Below are positions 24,737 through 33,793 of a DNA stretch of 64,000 nt, one piece after another. The stretch is from Bacilli bacterium (GTDB lineage Bacteria; Bacillota_I; Bacilli_A; RFN20; CAG-826). Below the pieces are notes generated by a model. It did no database searches, had not been told where the DNA came from, and saw only the letters and a list, made by a program, of their open reading frames with translations. Made by a program: the position numbers and the translations under genes. Numbering within the stretch: the stretch's first letter is position 1; each line of letters opens with the position of its first letter. Where the stretch lies: positions 23,153 through 87,152 of the forward strand of contig JAKSVG010000003.1 in assembly GCA_024408105.1 (NCBI GenBank), read 5' to 3'.

Positions 24737-27127
24737 ATGAAAGTATCATTAAATTTAGTTAAAAAATTCATTAATTTAGACGGATTAACTGTTGATGAAA
24801 TTGTTCATCGATTAACCTTTGCAGGCGTTGAAGTGGAAAGTGTTGAACAAATTGCTTACGGAACAAATTTAACTGTAGGTGAAGTTATAACTTGTGAAAA
24901 AATGCCTGATAGTGATCATTTACATTTAACAACAGTTTTTACTGGTAATTATGGACTACTTCACATAGTTTGTGGTGCACCGAATGTTCGCGTAGGTCTA
25001 AAGGTAATTGTTGCTCTTGATGGAGCTAAACTCCCTGGTGGTATAACTATCAAAAAAGGTAAAATCAGAGGTCACGAATCAGAAGGAATGCTTTGTTCAT
25101 TACTTGAATTAGGTGTTAATTCTAAATTCTTAAAAGAAGAACAAACTAAAGGCATAGAAGAACTGCCTTCTGATAGCGAAGTTGGTAATGATAATGTTTT
25201 AGAATTACTCGGCCTAGATGATGTTATTTTAGATTTGAAGCTTTTAGCTAATAGAAGCGATTTATATAGTGTGATTAATGTTGCTAAGGAACTTGAGACT
25301 TTATTTGGCAGAAAAGCAAATATTTCAAAATCAAAAGACCCTAAAAATAAAGAAATTTCATTTGCTGTTAATTCATTAACAGATAAATGTTCACAATTCT
25401 CTGCAAGAGTAATTAAAGGTATTGAGGTTAAAGAGTCTCCAAAATGGATCAAACAAGCTTTAATGTCATCTGGTATTCGCTCTATCAATAACATTGTTGA
25501 TATAGGTAACTACGTTATGCTTTTAACTGGTCAACCTCTTCATATGTATGATTTAGATAAACTTCCTGCTACCGAATTAATTGTTCGTGATGATTATGAA
25601 GGTGATTTTGTTGCTTTAGATGAAAAGACATACAAAGTAAAAAATGGAGACGTTGTCATCACATCAAAAGGCAAGGTTATGTGCCTTGGTGGAGTAATGG
25701 GGTCACTTGAATGTGCAGTTGATGAGAACACAAAAAATGTAGTTATTGAATCTGCAAATTTTGACTTTGCTTCTATAAGAAGAACATCAATTAGGCTCAA
25801 TTTATCTTCAGATTCATCAATGAGATTTGTTAAAGGAATAAATCCAAATCAATACAACGAAGTTGAGAACTTTACAGCTCAACTTATTTGTGATCTTTGC
25901 AATGCAAAAGAAATTGGCGAAACAAATACATATTTAAAATCTAAATATATTAAGAAAGTTGTTAAAACAACTCCAAGATATATTAATGCAAGATTGGGAA
26001 CATCATTCACTGATGAGCAAATTGTTTCCGCTTTAAAATCTGCATTTATTTCAATCAGTGAAAAAGATGGCGTTCTTGCTTGTGAAATTCCTGATTGGAG
26101 AATTGACATAAACGGTGAGGCAGATTTAAGCGAGGAAGTTATTCGTATACTTGGATTTGAAAATGTTAATAGTGAACTTCCTAGTATCAAATTAAGTGTT
26201 GGGCAAATGGAAGAAAAACTTCTTCACAAATGCGAAGTCAGAAGCTTTTTGAGAGGTTTAGGTTTGACAGAACAATTAACATATTCTCTTATAAGAGAAA
26301 GTGAAGTAAAACAATTTGCAATTTTGAATAAAGAATCTGCTTATAAAGTTATGAATCCATTAACCGATGAACATGAATATGTTCGTACTAATCTACTTCC
26401 TTCGTTAATGAATGTTCTTCAATATAATGTCAACCATTCACAAGAAGACCTTTCTTTCTTTGAAGTAAGTGATTTATATAGTGAAGGCAATAGACATATC
26501 CATTTAGGAATCATTCTTTCAGGAAATGATTTAAGACAATCTCATCTTAAAGGAGAAGCTTATAGTTTTTATCATATGAAAGGCATAGTTGATGGCCTAT
26601 TAAAACTGTACGGAATTGAAGAAAAACGCTATACATACGAACGTTCAAATGCTTCTGAATTACATCCTGGTAAATCCGCAATGTTAAAACTAGATGGAAA
26701 AATCATTGCTCACTTTGGGGAACTTCATCCAATTGTTGCGAGTAAACTTGGACTAAATAAGATTAATGTGATTGCTCTAGAATTAGATCTTGATGCATTA
26801 TTCAATACAAAAGTTAGTCAAAAGAAAATGGAAATTACATCGCGATTCCCAGCAGTTAAACGAGATTTTGCATTGATCGTTAATAATGACGTGAGTGCGG
26901 GACAATTAACACAAGAAATAAAAAAAGTTAGCAGAATGTTAATTAAGAACGTCGATATCTTTGACGTTTATCGTGGTGAACACATTAATCATGGCCATTA
27001 TTCAATTGCTTTAACTGTTACATTTTCTTCATTAGAAAAAACATTAACTGATAGTGAAATCAACGCTCTTCAAGATCAAATTATTGAAACATTAAAATCA
27101 AAATTTGGCGCGGAGTTAAGAAAATGA
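24737..27127 (+). CDS. pheT: Phenylalanyl-tRNA synthetase beta subunit
   Basis: 796 residues, the full bacterial length. N-terminal tRNA-binding domain (about 40-155; VGEVITCEKMPDSDHLH, IVCGAPNVRVGLKV), then B3/B4 editing domain (GIRSINNIVDIGNYVML), B5, catalytic-like core and C-terminal ferredoxin-fold anticodon-binding domain (SRFPAVKRDFALIV). RBS AGGAGG 12 bases after pheS. The stop overlaps the next ATG by 4 bases. Confidence 0.97.
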   Translation: MKVSLNLVKKFINLDGLTVDEIVHRLTFAGVEVESVEQIAYGTNLTVGEVITCEKMPDSDHLHLTTVFTGNYGLLHIVCGAPNVRVGLKVIVALDGAKLPGGITIKKGKIRGHESEGMLCSLLELGVNSKFLKEEQTKGIEELPSDSEVGNDNVLELLGLDDVILDLKLLANRSDLYSVINVAKELETLFGRKANISKSKDPKNKEISFAVNSLTDKCSQFSARVIKGIEVKESPKWIKQALMSSGIRSINNIVDIGNYVMLLTGQPLHMYDLDKLPATELIVRDDYEGDFVALDEKTYKVKNGDVVITSKGKVMCLGGVMGSLECAVDENTKNVVIESANFDFASIRRTSIRLNLSSDSSMRFVKGINPNQYNEVENFTAQLICDLCNAKEIGETNTYLKSKYIKKVVKTTPRYINARLGTSFTDEQIVSALKSAFISISEKDGVLACEIPDWRIDINGEADLSEEVIRILGFENVNSELPSIKLSVGQMEEKLLHKCEVRSFLRGLGLTEQLTYSLIRESEVKQFAILNKESAYKVMNPLTDEHEYVRTNLLPSLMNVLQYNVNHSQEDLSFFEVSDLYSEGNRHIHLGIILSGNDLRQSHLKGEAYSFYHMKGIVDGLLKLYGIEEKRYTYERSNASELHPGKSAMLKLDGKIIAHFGELHPIVASKLGLNKINVIALELDLDALFNTKVSQKKMEITSRFPAVKRDFALIVNNDVSAGQLTQEIKKVSRMLIKNVDIFDVYRGEHINHGHYSIALTVTFSSLEKTLTDSEINALQDQIIETLKSKFGAELRK

Positions 27128-27618
27128 TTTTAGAAGTTAACAAACTCGTTTCAACAAAACCATTTGAAGAAAGTGAAGATATCACTTTTGACAAAGAAAA
27201 ATATAAATGTGTTTTGCCTCTAATAGAAATCAAAAAATGCCATGTTAAAGTTGACGCAACAAATTATAATGACTTTATTGAAGTTATGATTCTTGTTGAT
27301 GCGGTGGTTTTACTTGAAAGTAGTTATACGCTTAAGCCATTCGAATTTCATATGCTAACTGGCGAAGAATACCATTTTGGAACGAGTGCATACGAAGGCG
27401 ATGATGTAATTGAATACAAAGGAAATATTATCAAACTTGATGATTATATTTTTAATTTAATTTCTGCTTCTATTCCTTTATCTCCTAAAGCTCCTGGAGA
27501 AACACTTCCCAAAAGTGGAAAAGGATATAGAATTTTGAGTGAAGATGACTACGAAAAAGAAAAGCAAAGTAGTGGCGATCCCAGATTTTCTAAATTAGAT
27601 GATATTGACTTCAATTAG
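27124..27618 (+). CDS. YceD/DUF177 family protein (23S rRNA accumulation)
   Basis: 164 residues. The family is recognised by the central acidic beta region (DYIFNLISASIPLSPKAPGE) and the C-terminal DPRFSKLDDI. YceD members are needed for normal 23S rRNA levels and usually lie directly upstream of rpmF (L32). No rpmF follows here; instead there is a structured 3' region and terminator. ATGA overlap with pheT puts it in the T-box-controlled operon. Confidence 0.8.
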   Translation: MILEVNKLVSTKPFEESEDITFDKEKYKCVLPLIEIKKCHVKVDATNYNDFIEVMILVDAVVLLESSYTLKPFEFHMLTGEEYHFGTSAYEGDDVIEYKGNIIKLDDYIFNLISASIPLSPKAPGETLPKSGKGYRILSEDDYEKEKQSSGDPRFSKLDDIDFN

Positions 27619-27670
27619 TAGTTTGCTTGCATATAGTGCTTAACATAATTGTCTTACTAAGAAACTACTA
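27616..27670 (+). other. Long-range inverted repeat after DUF177 gene
   Basis: TAGTAGTTT (27616-27624, beginning with the stop codon TAG) and AAACTACTA (27662-27670) are a perfect 9-bp inverted repeat enclosing 37 bases. In RNA it would form a stem around the 3' end of the pheST-DUF177 message, upstream of the terminator. Confidence 0.4.
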
Positions 27671-27696
27671 AAAACAAAAAATATTACAAAGTAATA

Positions 27697-27728
27697 AAAG
27701 CCGTCATTTGATGGCTTTTTCTATTTTT
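27697..27728 (+). terminator. Terminator of pheS-pheT-DUF177 operon
   Basis: AAAGCCGTCA (27697-27706), two-base loop, TGATGGCTTT (27709-27718), followed by a T-rich run. Confidence 0.85.
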
Positions 27729-27754
27729 TACTACTAATTCAAAACTATTTTATG

Positions 27755-27783
27755 TTTACACACAAGTACTCACTCGTTATAAT
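27755..27783 (+). promoter_or_regulatory. mraZ operon promoter
   Basis: TTTACA (27755-27760), exactly 17 bp, TATAAT (27778-27783). Predicted transcription start is near 27790. Confidence 0.75.
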
Positions 27784-27796
27784 TTAGTTACGCATG

Positions 27797-27811
27797 TGGG
27801 ACAAAGTGGGA
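27797..27811 (+). promoter_or_regulatory. MraZ box (two TGGGA repeats)
   Basis: TGGGA (27797-27801), five-base spacer CAAAG, TGGGA (27807-27811). This matches the known MraZ operator, direct TGGGN repeats separated by 5 bases. It lies downstream of the predicted transcription start and its last base is the A of the mraZ ATG, so bound MraZ would sit on the leader and start codon. Confidence 0.75.
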
Positions 27812-28245
27812 TGATATACGGAAGTTTCGAACATAACCTTGATGAGAAAAACAGACTAGTAATTCCCTCAAAATTACGTGAATGTTTGTCAAAAGTCCTT
27901 TTTATAATAAAGGGATTTGAAGGATGCATTTCAATTTATCCTGAAGATGAATTTAATGTTTATTTAGCTAACCTATCAAAATTAGATGATAATATCAAAA
28001 TTTCTCGTGACTTTAAGCGGGTTGCATTAAGTAGTGTATGCAGACTCGAAATCGATTCAAAAAATAGAATTCAAATTCCGACAGCTATTGTTAATAAGTA
28101 TTCATTGGATAATGATGTGATTATTGTTGGAATGATAAATCATATTGAAATTTGGAATTTATCCTTATGGAAAAAATATTTCCAAGAAAATGAAACTCTT
28201 TTTGAAAAAAACGCTGAAAAACTATTGGTGAAAAACGATGAGTAG
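27811..28245 (+). CDS. mraZ: Transcriptional regulator MraZ
   Basis: 144 residues from ATG 27811 (MIYGSFEHNLDEKNRLVIPSKLRE), the usual MraZ beginning; an upstream GTG at 27796 lies inside the MraZ box. Two SpoVT/AbrB-like repeats with DEKNRL (9-14) and the second copy DSKNRIQIP. MraZ autoregulates the division cluster. It overlaps rsmH by 8 bases. In Mollicutes this gene also heads a short division cluster. Confidence 0.95.
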   Translation: MIYGSFEHNLDEKNRLVIPSKLRECLSKVLFIIKGFEGCISIYPEDEFNVYLANLSKLDDNIKISRDFKRVALSSVCRLEIDSKNRIQIPTAIVNKYSLDNDVIIVGMINHIEIWNLSLWKKYFQENETLFEKNAEKLLVKNDE

Positions 28246-29176
28246 TCATGTATCCGTGTTATTAAACGAAGCAATCCAAGGCTTAAATATTAAGCCAGAC
28301 GGCTTTTATGTCGACTTAACTCTTGGTAGAGGTGGCCATAGTGGTGAAATTTTAAGCAAATTAAATAGTGGTAAATTATTTGCTTTTGATAAAGATAAAC
28401 AAGCAATTATTGAGTCGAAAGGAAAACTTGAAAAAATTGGTAATAATTTTGAAATAATTCATGAAGACTTTAGGAACTTTAAACTCCCTTTAATAAATAA
28501 AGGAATCAAAAAAGTTGATGGTATATTAGCTGATTTAGGAGTCTCATCACCTCAATTTGACGAAGATAAACGCGGTTTTTCTTATAGAAATGACGCTAGA
28601 CTTGATATGCGTATGGATTTGAGACAATCTTTAACTGCGTATGACGTTGTTAATAACTATTCTCTTAATGATTTAACAAGAATTTTTAGGGAATACGGAG
28701 AAGAAAAATATTCTTATCAAATTGCAAAAAAAATTGTTTTAAATAGGGAAAATAAACCTATTGAAACAACTACTGAATTGGTAGAAATAATAAAATCTGC
28801 AAAGCCAATGAAGGAATTGTCAAAGAAAGGTCACCCTGCAAAACAAGTTTTTCAAGCGCTTCGTATAGAAGTTAATGACGAATTAGGTGCATTAAAAGAT
28901 ATGCTTAATGATGCAATAGAGATGCTAAATGTGAATGGAAGATTAGTTATTATCACATTTCATTCATTGGAAGATCGTATTGTGAAAAATGCCTTTCAAA
29001 AAGTAGCTAAATTAGAAGGAACCAGACACAATGTTTTCTCCCTTCCAGTAGACAATGATATGCCAAGATATACTATTATTAATAACAAAGTTATTACACC
29101 AACAGATATGGAATTGCAAAATAACCCGAGAAGTAAAAGTGCGAAAATGAGAATTTTGGAAAGGATTAAACTATGA
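28238..29176 (+). CDS. rsmH: 16S rRNA (cytosine-N4) methyltransferase
   Basis: 312 residues. Rossmann methyltransferase with VDLTLGRGGHSGEIL (SAM site), DGILADLGVSSPQFD and the NPRSKSAKMRILERI C-terminus that marks RsmH (MraW). It methylates C1402 of 16S rRNA. Coupled to mraZ upstream (overlap 8) and to the small membrane protein downstream (ATGA overlap). Confidence 0.97.
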   Translation: MSSHVSVLLNEAIQGLNIKPDGFYVDLTLGRGGHSGEILSKLNSGKLFAFDKDKQAIIESKGKLEKIGNNFEIIHEDFRNFKLPLINKGIKKVDGILADLGVSSPQFDEDKRGFSYRNDARLDMRMDLRQSLTAYDVVNNYSLNDLTRIFREYGEEKYSYQIAKKIVLNRENKPIETTTELVEIIKSAKPMKELSKKGHPAKQVFQALRIEVNDELGALKDMLNDAIEMLNVNGRLVIITFHSLEDRIVKNAFQKVAKLEGTRHNVFSLPVDNDMPRYTIINNKVITPTDMELQNNPRSKSAKMRILERIKL

Positions 29177-29331
29177 AAGATAAGTTAAAGAAGCATGGTA
29201 AATCCACAAAATATTTCCTTTTCAGAAAGATACTGATTATTTCATCAATTGCTTTATTGCTCAGTGCATCAATAGGCATACCTGTTGGAATCAAAATCGC
29301 TCAATCGTATATTCATCAAAGAACAAATTAA
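29173..29331 (+). CDS. 52-residue basic single-pass membrane protein in the ftsL position
   Basis: MKDKLKKHGKSTKYFLFRK is strongly basic and is followed by one membrane helix (about 19-40) and a short tail (QSYIHQRTN). It overlaps the rsmH stop (ATGA) and is followed by a terminator. In other Firmicutes ftsL occupies this place: also small, single-pass, with a basic cytoplasmic end. This protein lacks the extracellular coiled coil, so it is either a stripped FtsL remnant or an unrelated anchor. Confidence 0.7.
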   Translation: MKDKLKKHGKSTKYFLFRKILIISSIALLLSASIGIPVGIKIAQSYIHQRTN

Positions 29332-29335
29332 CCAT

Positions 29336-29366
29336 AAAAGAGAATAGCCTTTAGGCTTTTTCTTTA
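29336..29366 (+). terminator. Terminator after the mraZ-rsmH-small protein operon
   Basis: AAAGAGAATAGCC, TTTA loop, GGCTTTTTCTTT. It separates these genes from ftsA, which must have its own promoter (TATAAA near 29404). Confidence 0.65.
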
Positions 29367-29428
29367 GTTTGTTTTAATTATGATTGCATTGTTTATTTAG
29401 AATATATAAAATATATTAGGTATTTATT

Positions 29429-30628
29429 ATGGCAACTCATAACGCAGTTATAGAAATTACAGATTCAAAAGTCAGACTTATCATTGGCAATGTTGTTGAT
29501 GGCAAGCCTGTTATTTGCTATGCAATTGAGAAGCCCATTTATGGGATGGTGTCTCGCGGAGAAATCATCGAATATAATAGACTTATTCAGACAATTTCTT
29601 CATTGGCTCACATGCACGACGAAGATGTAAAACTTAATCTTAATGTTTCTGAGGCTTATGTTATTCTCCCACCAATAGGCTTTGAGGTTTTTGAGACAAA
29701 TAAGGTAACAAATGTTGTCTCTCCAACAAGCATTATTGAATCAATTGATATACGAAATGTTATGTCGCTGGTAAAAAAAGAAATTGTTCCTCCAGGACAA
29801 GCAATTGTTGATATTATTCCTGATGCTTTTATTCTCGAAGGTGACAGATCGTTTGCAAATCCACCTATTGGTGAAAAATCTAATTCAATTACTCTTTATA
29901 CAAAAATACATACATTGCCATCTCGCTTGTTGGCTTCTTACACGAATGCTGTTCGAAACTCGCAAATACGTCCATCTCGTTCATTACTTGCTCCTTATTG
30001 TTTGTGTGAATACATAAAGACAAATAACGAATATCCAAAGAATTATATTCTTGTCGATTGCAACGCTGGCTATTCATCAATTTCTTTAATAGGCAACTCG
30101 ACGCCATTCTCATCTGATCATGTTTTGTTAGGATACAACGACTTGGTTTTAAAAATTAGCCAAGCATTCCAAATCACTGAAGAAAAAGCGAAAGAAGTAC
30201 TTGATACTTATGGATTGGATGAAAGAAACATTACATTTAATCCAGTTATCGTTTCATCACAAGATGAATTTGGACATGAAATTGATTTTGTCCAAGATGA
30301 TTTAAATAAATTAATTAGAGAATTTACTACTGAATTCTTAAAGCAACTTGATTCTTGCTATTTGACATTACTTACTGGTTATTCCGAAGAAGTTAGAAAA
30401 TTACCTATTGTTGTTACTGGTGAATTGATTAATGTTCACGGAATCAAAAAGGTGTTAGAAAGTCACTTTACCAATAGCGATGAAGTAATATTTGTCTCGT
30501 CGGATATAGTTGGCGCTAGAGGCCCTGAGTTTGCTACATGTGTTGGTGCTCTTCTTATTGGTGGAAGCTTTAAAGGTTCCTTATCAGAAGAAAGAGCAAA
30601 AGTAAGTGAACTCAATCGTGTTGAATAA
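29429..30628 (+). CDS. ftsA: Divergent FtsA-like cell division protein
   Basis: 399 residues; called FtsA from the actin-like fold pattern and the position directly before ftsZ. The SHS2-type region (about 85-160) is visible (LNLNVSEAYVILPP). ATP-site motifs are degenerate: phosphate 1 reads EITDSKVRLIIG instead of DIGTSKV, phosphate 2 reads VDCNAGYSSISL instead of DxGGGTTD, and the adenosine motif reads VVTGELINVHGI. It ends SEERAKVSELNRVE, with no amphipathic membrane-targeting helix. Family membership is likely; nucleotide binding is doubtful. Confidence 0.72.
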   Translation: MATHNAVIEITDSKVRLIIGNVVDGKPVICYAIEKPIYGMVSRGEIIEYNRLIQTISSLAHMHDEDVKLNLNVSEAYVILPPIGFEVFETNKVTNVVSPTSIIESIDIRNVMSLVKKEIVPPGQAIVDIIPDAFILEGDRSFANPPIGEKSNSITLYTKIHTLPSRLLASYTNAVRNSQIRPSRSLLAPYCLCEYIKTNNEYPKNYILVDCNAGYSSISLIGNSTPFSSDHVLLGYNDLVLKISQAFQITEEKAKEVLDTYGLDERNITFNPVIVSSQDEFGHEIDFVQDDLNKLIREFTTEFLKQLDSCYLTLLTGYSEEVRKLPIVVTGELINVHGIKKVLESHFTNSDEVIFVSSDIVGARGPEFATCVGALLIGGSFKGSLSEERAKVSELNRVE

Positions 30629-30649
30629 TGAAAATGTGGAGGTACTGAA

Positions 30650-31780
30650 ATGATAGATAATCTCGATAATTATGAAGCTGTTGCTCGCATTGTTGTAATC
30701 GGTGTCGGTGGTGCTGGTAACAATGCAGTTAACAGAATGATAGATGAAAACATAGATTCTGTTGAATTTTATGTTGCAAATACTGATAGACAAGCTTTAG
30801 CAACTAGCAAAGCTAGAAATCGCCTTGTTCTTGGAGAAGACCTTACGGGAGGATTAGGAGCTGGTGGTGAACCAAGTATTGGAAAGCAAGCTGCCGAAGC
30901 CTCTATCGAAGATATTCGCCAAATAGTAAAAGGCGCGAATATGGTTTTCATCGCTGCAGGCATGGGAGGCGGCACTGGTACAGGAGCTGCACCCGTTGTT
31001 GCACGCGTTGCAAAAGAAGAGGGCGCATTGACAGTTGCAATTGTTACAAGACCTTTCTCGTTTGAAGGAAAAAAACGCATTGCAAATTCTGTTGAGGGAC
31101 TTAATGAATTAAAAGAAGCTGTTGATTCAATCATTATTGTTTCGAATGACAAACTTTTAATGGTTAGTGGCACACAACCAATTTCTGAAGCTTTCAGTGA
31201 ATCTGATAGAGTTCTCGCTCAATCAGTTAAAACTGTCACAGATTTAATTCTTATGCCAGCAGTCATCAATCTTGATTTTGCTGATGTTAAAAATACTTTG
31301 AAAGACTCCGGCATAGCCTTAATTGGTTTTGGTATGGGTGCTGGTAGCAATAAAGCTCAAGAAGCTGCTCAAAATGCAATTAGTTCACCTTTACTTGAAG
31401 CGAGTATTAATGGTGCAAGGCGCGCCATATGCGCAGTAACATGCGGCTCACAAGTTTCACTTTATGAGGCTCAAGAAACTGTTGATAGAATTATTGAGGC
31501 AGCTGGAAATGCAATTGATATAAAATTTGGTGTATCAATTAACCCTCAATTAACTGATCAAATTCTTGTAAGTGTTATTGCAAGTGATTTTACTGAAGAC
31601 TTCGACTTTACAGCCGTTCCATCATACGAAAAACCTGTCGTTAAAGAAAATCAAAATCTAGAAAACATTGAAAGTTCTTATTCTGATGGGCAAAACATTG
31701 ATGAAGACGTTCAATCGGAAGATGCAACTGTAGAGGATAATTTTTTACCATCATTTTTAAAAGACAAACATATTGATTAA
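30650..31780 (+). CDS. ftsZ: Cell division protein FtsZ
   Basis: 376 residues. Tubulin-like GTPase: GVGGAGNNAVNRM, the GTP loop GGGTGTGAAPV (about 106-116), RPFSFEGKKR, and the synergy region NLDFADVKNTLKDSG. After an acidic, variable linker it ends with FLPSFLKDKHID, a recognisable FtsZ C-terminal peptide, the site that binds FtsA or other partners. GGAGGT RBS, 21 bases after ftsA. Confidence 0.97.
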   Translation: MIDNLDNYEAVARIVVIGVGGAGNNAVNRMIDENIDSVEFYVANTDRQALATSKARNRLVLGEDLTGGLGAGGEPSIGKQAAEASIEDIRQIVKGANMVFIAAGMGGGTGTGAAPVVARVAKEEGALTVAIVTRPFSFEGKKRIANSVEGLNELKEAVDSIIIVSNDKLLMVSGTQPISEAFSESDRVLAQSVKTVTDLILMPAVINLDFADVKNTLKDSGIALIGFGMGAGSNKAQEAAQNAISSPLLEASINGARRAICAVTCGSQVSLYEAQETVDRIIEAAGNAIDIKFGVSINPQLTDQILVSVIASDFTEDFDFTAVPSYEKPVVKENQNLENIESSYSDGQNIDEDVQSEDATVEDNFLPSFLKDKHID

Positions 31781-31795
31781 GGAGGAATAATCTCT

Positions 31796-33559
31796 ATGAA
31801 AGCAAAAAGATTAGCTGTTCTTCTTACCGCCTTACTAGCTAGCGTTACAATGCTTGGTTCATGTAATGGTGGAAACACAACATCATCTGAGCCTTACGAA
31901 GGCACTGATCCAGCAACAATTTTAAATGGTTATTATAAGGAACTTACTAGTTGGAAAAATTATCTCGATTTAAAGAAAAAATTGTACACAATAATTCGTA
32001 AGAATTATACTCCTATTTCATATACAAAAGATCCGCAAGACACATCTAGGGCAAATTGGTCAACGAATAGAAATGCTGATCAATCATTAACAAACCATGA
32101 TAAGGTTCATTTGCTCTATATAGATGATGAGGAATTTAAACAAACCGGAAATACATCTAATTGGCAAAGAGAGCATTGTTTTCCTGCATCGCTTATGACC
32201 GGTTTAGGAACAGGTGATGCAGTTAAAGTTTTAGGAACCGCAACTGATTTTCATAACTTGTATGCTTCTTATTCTAGTGGAAATAGTGCTCACTCAAATA
32301 TGAGTTTTGGCTATGTAGATCCTACGAAGGGCGAAGTGAAAACAACCGGCAACAGCAAATATCAAGAAGATGATTCTTCAACTACTCAAGTCAATGAGGG
32401 CGTTTTTGAGCCAGCAGATATTGATAAGGGTAGAGTATCAAGAGCCGTATTTTATATGGCTGTAATGTATGGCGATGATGCATGGGTTGAAAATAATGAC
32501 GGAAATGGCCATGAATTATCTGTTGGATTAAAGATTATAAAAAAGGGCGCAGGTGAATGCACACTACATCAAGCTGCATCCGGAAATAAATGCCATTCAA
32601 ATCTTGATGATATTGTTGAATGGAATAACAAGTTTTGGCCTGATAGACTCGAATATCAACATACAACGTATGTTCAATCATTACAACATAATAGAAATCC
32701 GTTTGTTGATTTCCCTGAACTAGTTGATTATGTCTTTGGCGAGAAACGCCTTGAATCTGGAGAATTAAAACACCTCCACAATATTTATGACATTTTAAGT
32801 ATGGGCAAAGAAGAAATTGCTGATGTTGCTGTAAAAAATGTCAAATATAGTTATGATGGTGGAGACACATTTAATTCACGAAGTGATATTGAAGTTTACA
32901 CAACAACAAACAACTTCACTAGAACAAAATGCGAAAACTATACTGTTAGTGGAGTCACTGATGGTAGTGTTTTAAGTCAAAACCAAAACGGACAAGAAAT
33001 TACAATTTCTGTTAATGATAGACAAGCTAAATATAAAATTAGTGTCGCTAATGACAATTGGAAAAATTTAAATTATAAGGTTATGCCAACAAGTTCTATT
33101 CTTAAGGGGTGGAAAGCTGGCAATGATATTAAAACAACATTAAGCGGCATTGATTGGAATTTCAGTGCAGCAACATTAAAAGGTGTTGAAACACTTGATG
33201 AAAATCTTAAAGAGATTGGTGTTAGCGTGGGATCAAATTCTTCACCTGCTGGTGATGTTACGATTGAAACATTAAACACAGTTTCTATCGATGGCAATTA
33301 TATTATTAAGAAAATTTATGTTGAAGCTAATATGACAAGCAAATATATGTCAGATTTCAATATAAAATATTATATTGGTAGTGATGAAGTGTATTCAACA
33401 AAAGGAACATACCATAGTGAATCAACTCTTTATACTTATGCTGCTGATTTATCATCACTTAAACAAGGAGCCGGAAAAGTTAAAATAGTTATTTCTGGTC
33501 TCCAAAGAAGATTGAATTTAGGACGTATTGGATTATTGGTTGAAAAGACGTCTGATTAA
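31796..33559 (+). CDS. Secreted lipoprotein, endonuclease I-like (His-Me finger nuclease)
   Basis: 587 residues, AAGGAGG RBS, 15 bases after ftsZ. Lipobox LGSC (Cys23). The nuclease domain (about 45-325) has the endonuclease I pattern: NWQREHCFP (122-130, with general-base H127), DFHNLYAS (151-158), and a late HNRNPFVDFPELV. Residues about 340-587 are a beta-rich extension outside the usual family length. It probably degrades extracellular DNA/RNA at the cell surface. Cotranscription with ftsZ is unexpected and may be incidental. Confidence 0.85.
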   Translation: MKAKRLAVLLTALLASVTMLGSCNGGNTTSSEPYEGTDPATILNGYYKELTSWKNYLDLKKKLYTIIRKNYTPISYTKDPQDTSRANWSTNRNADQSLTNHDKVHLLYIDDEEFKQTGNTSNWQREHCFPASLMTGLGTGDAVKVLGTATDFHNLYASYSSGNSAHSNMSFGYVDPTKGEVKTTGNSKYQEDDSSTTQVNEGVFEPADIDKGRVSRAVFYMAVMYGDDAWVENNDGNGHELSVGLKIIKKGAGECTLHQAASGNKCHSNLDDIVEWNNKFWPDRLEYQHTTYVQSLQHNRNPFVDFPELVDYVFGEKRLESGELKHLHNIYDILSMGKEEIADVAVKNVKYSYDGGDTFNSRSDIEVYTTTNNFTRTKCENYTVSGVTDGSVLSQNQNGQEITISVNDRQAKYKISVANDNWKNLNYKVMPTSSILKGWKAGNDIKTTLSGIDWNFSAATLKGVETLDENLKEIGVSVGSNSSPAGDVTIETLNTVSIDGNYIIKKIYVEANMTSKYMSDFNIKYYIGSDEVYSTKGTYHSESTLYTYAADLSSLKQGAGKVKIVISGLQRRLNLGRIGLLVEKTSD

Positions 33560-33566
33560 TTATTGT

Positions 33567-33775
33567 TGCGTTGACGAAGACACGTTCTTTACCCCTCTTA
33601 GCGAGATGAGGATGGTGGAAGCTCATCACATTGTAAGGAATATCACTTCTGAGCATGCTTTCTGAAAATAGTAGGAAAACCGGATTTCGCCGTTATCGAA
33701 AATTAAGTGCTATAACTTTATGTTATAGAATTAAGGTGGTACCGCGTGAGGAGCGCCCTTAAGGCGCTTTTTATA
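33567..33775 (+). ncRNA. T-box leader, Ile specifier (AUC), controls ileS
   Basis: The specifier ATC at 33642-33644 is followed by ACTTCTGAGCA, the context also found in the pheS leader. The T-box core AAGGTGGTACCGCG is at 33733-33746. Terminator AGCGCC (33752-33757), CTTAA, GGCGCT (33763-33768) and a T-run. I see no convincing promoter in the short gap; it may lie in the 3' end of the preceding gene. Confidence 0.93.
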
Positions 33776-33793
33776 TGCGCAAGGAGAAGAAAA

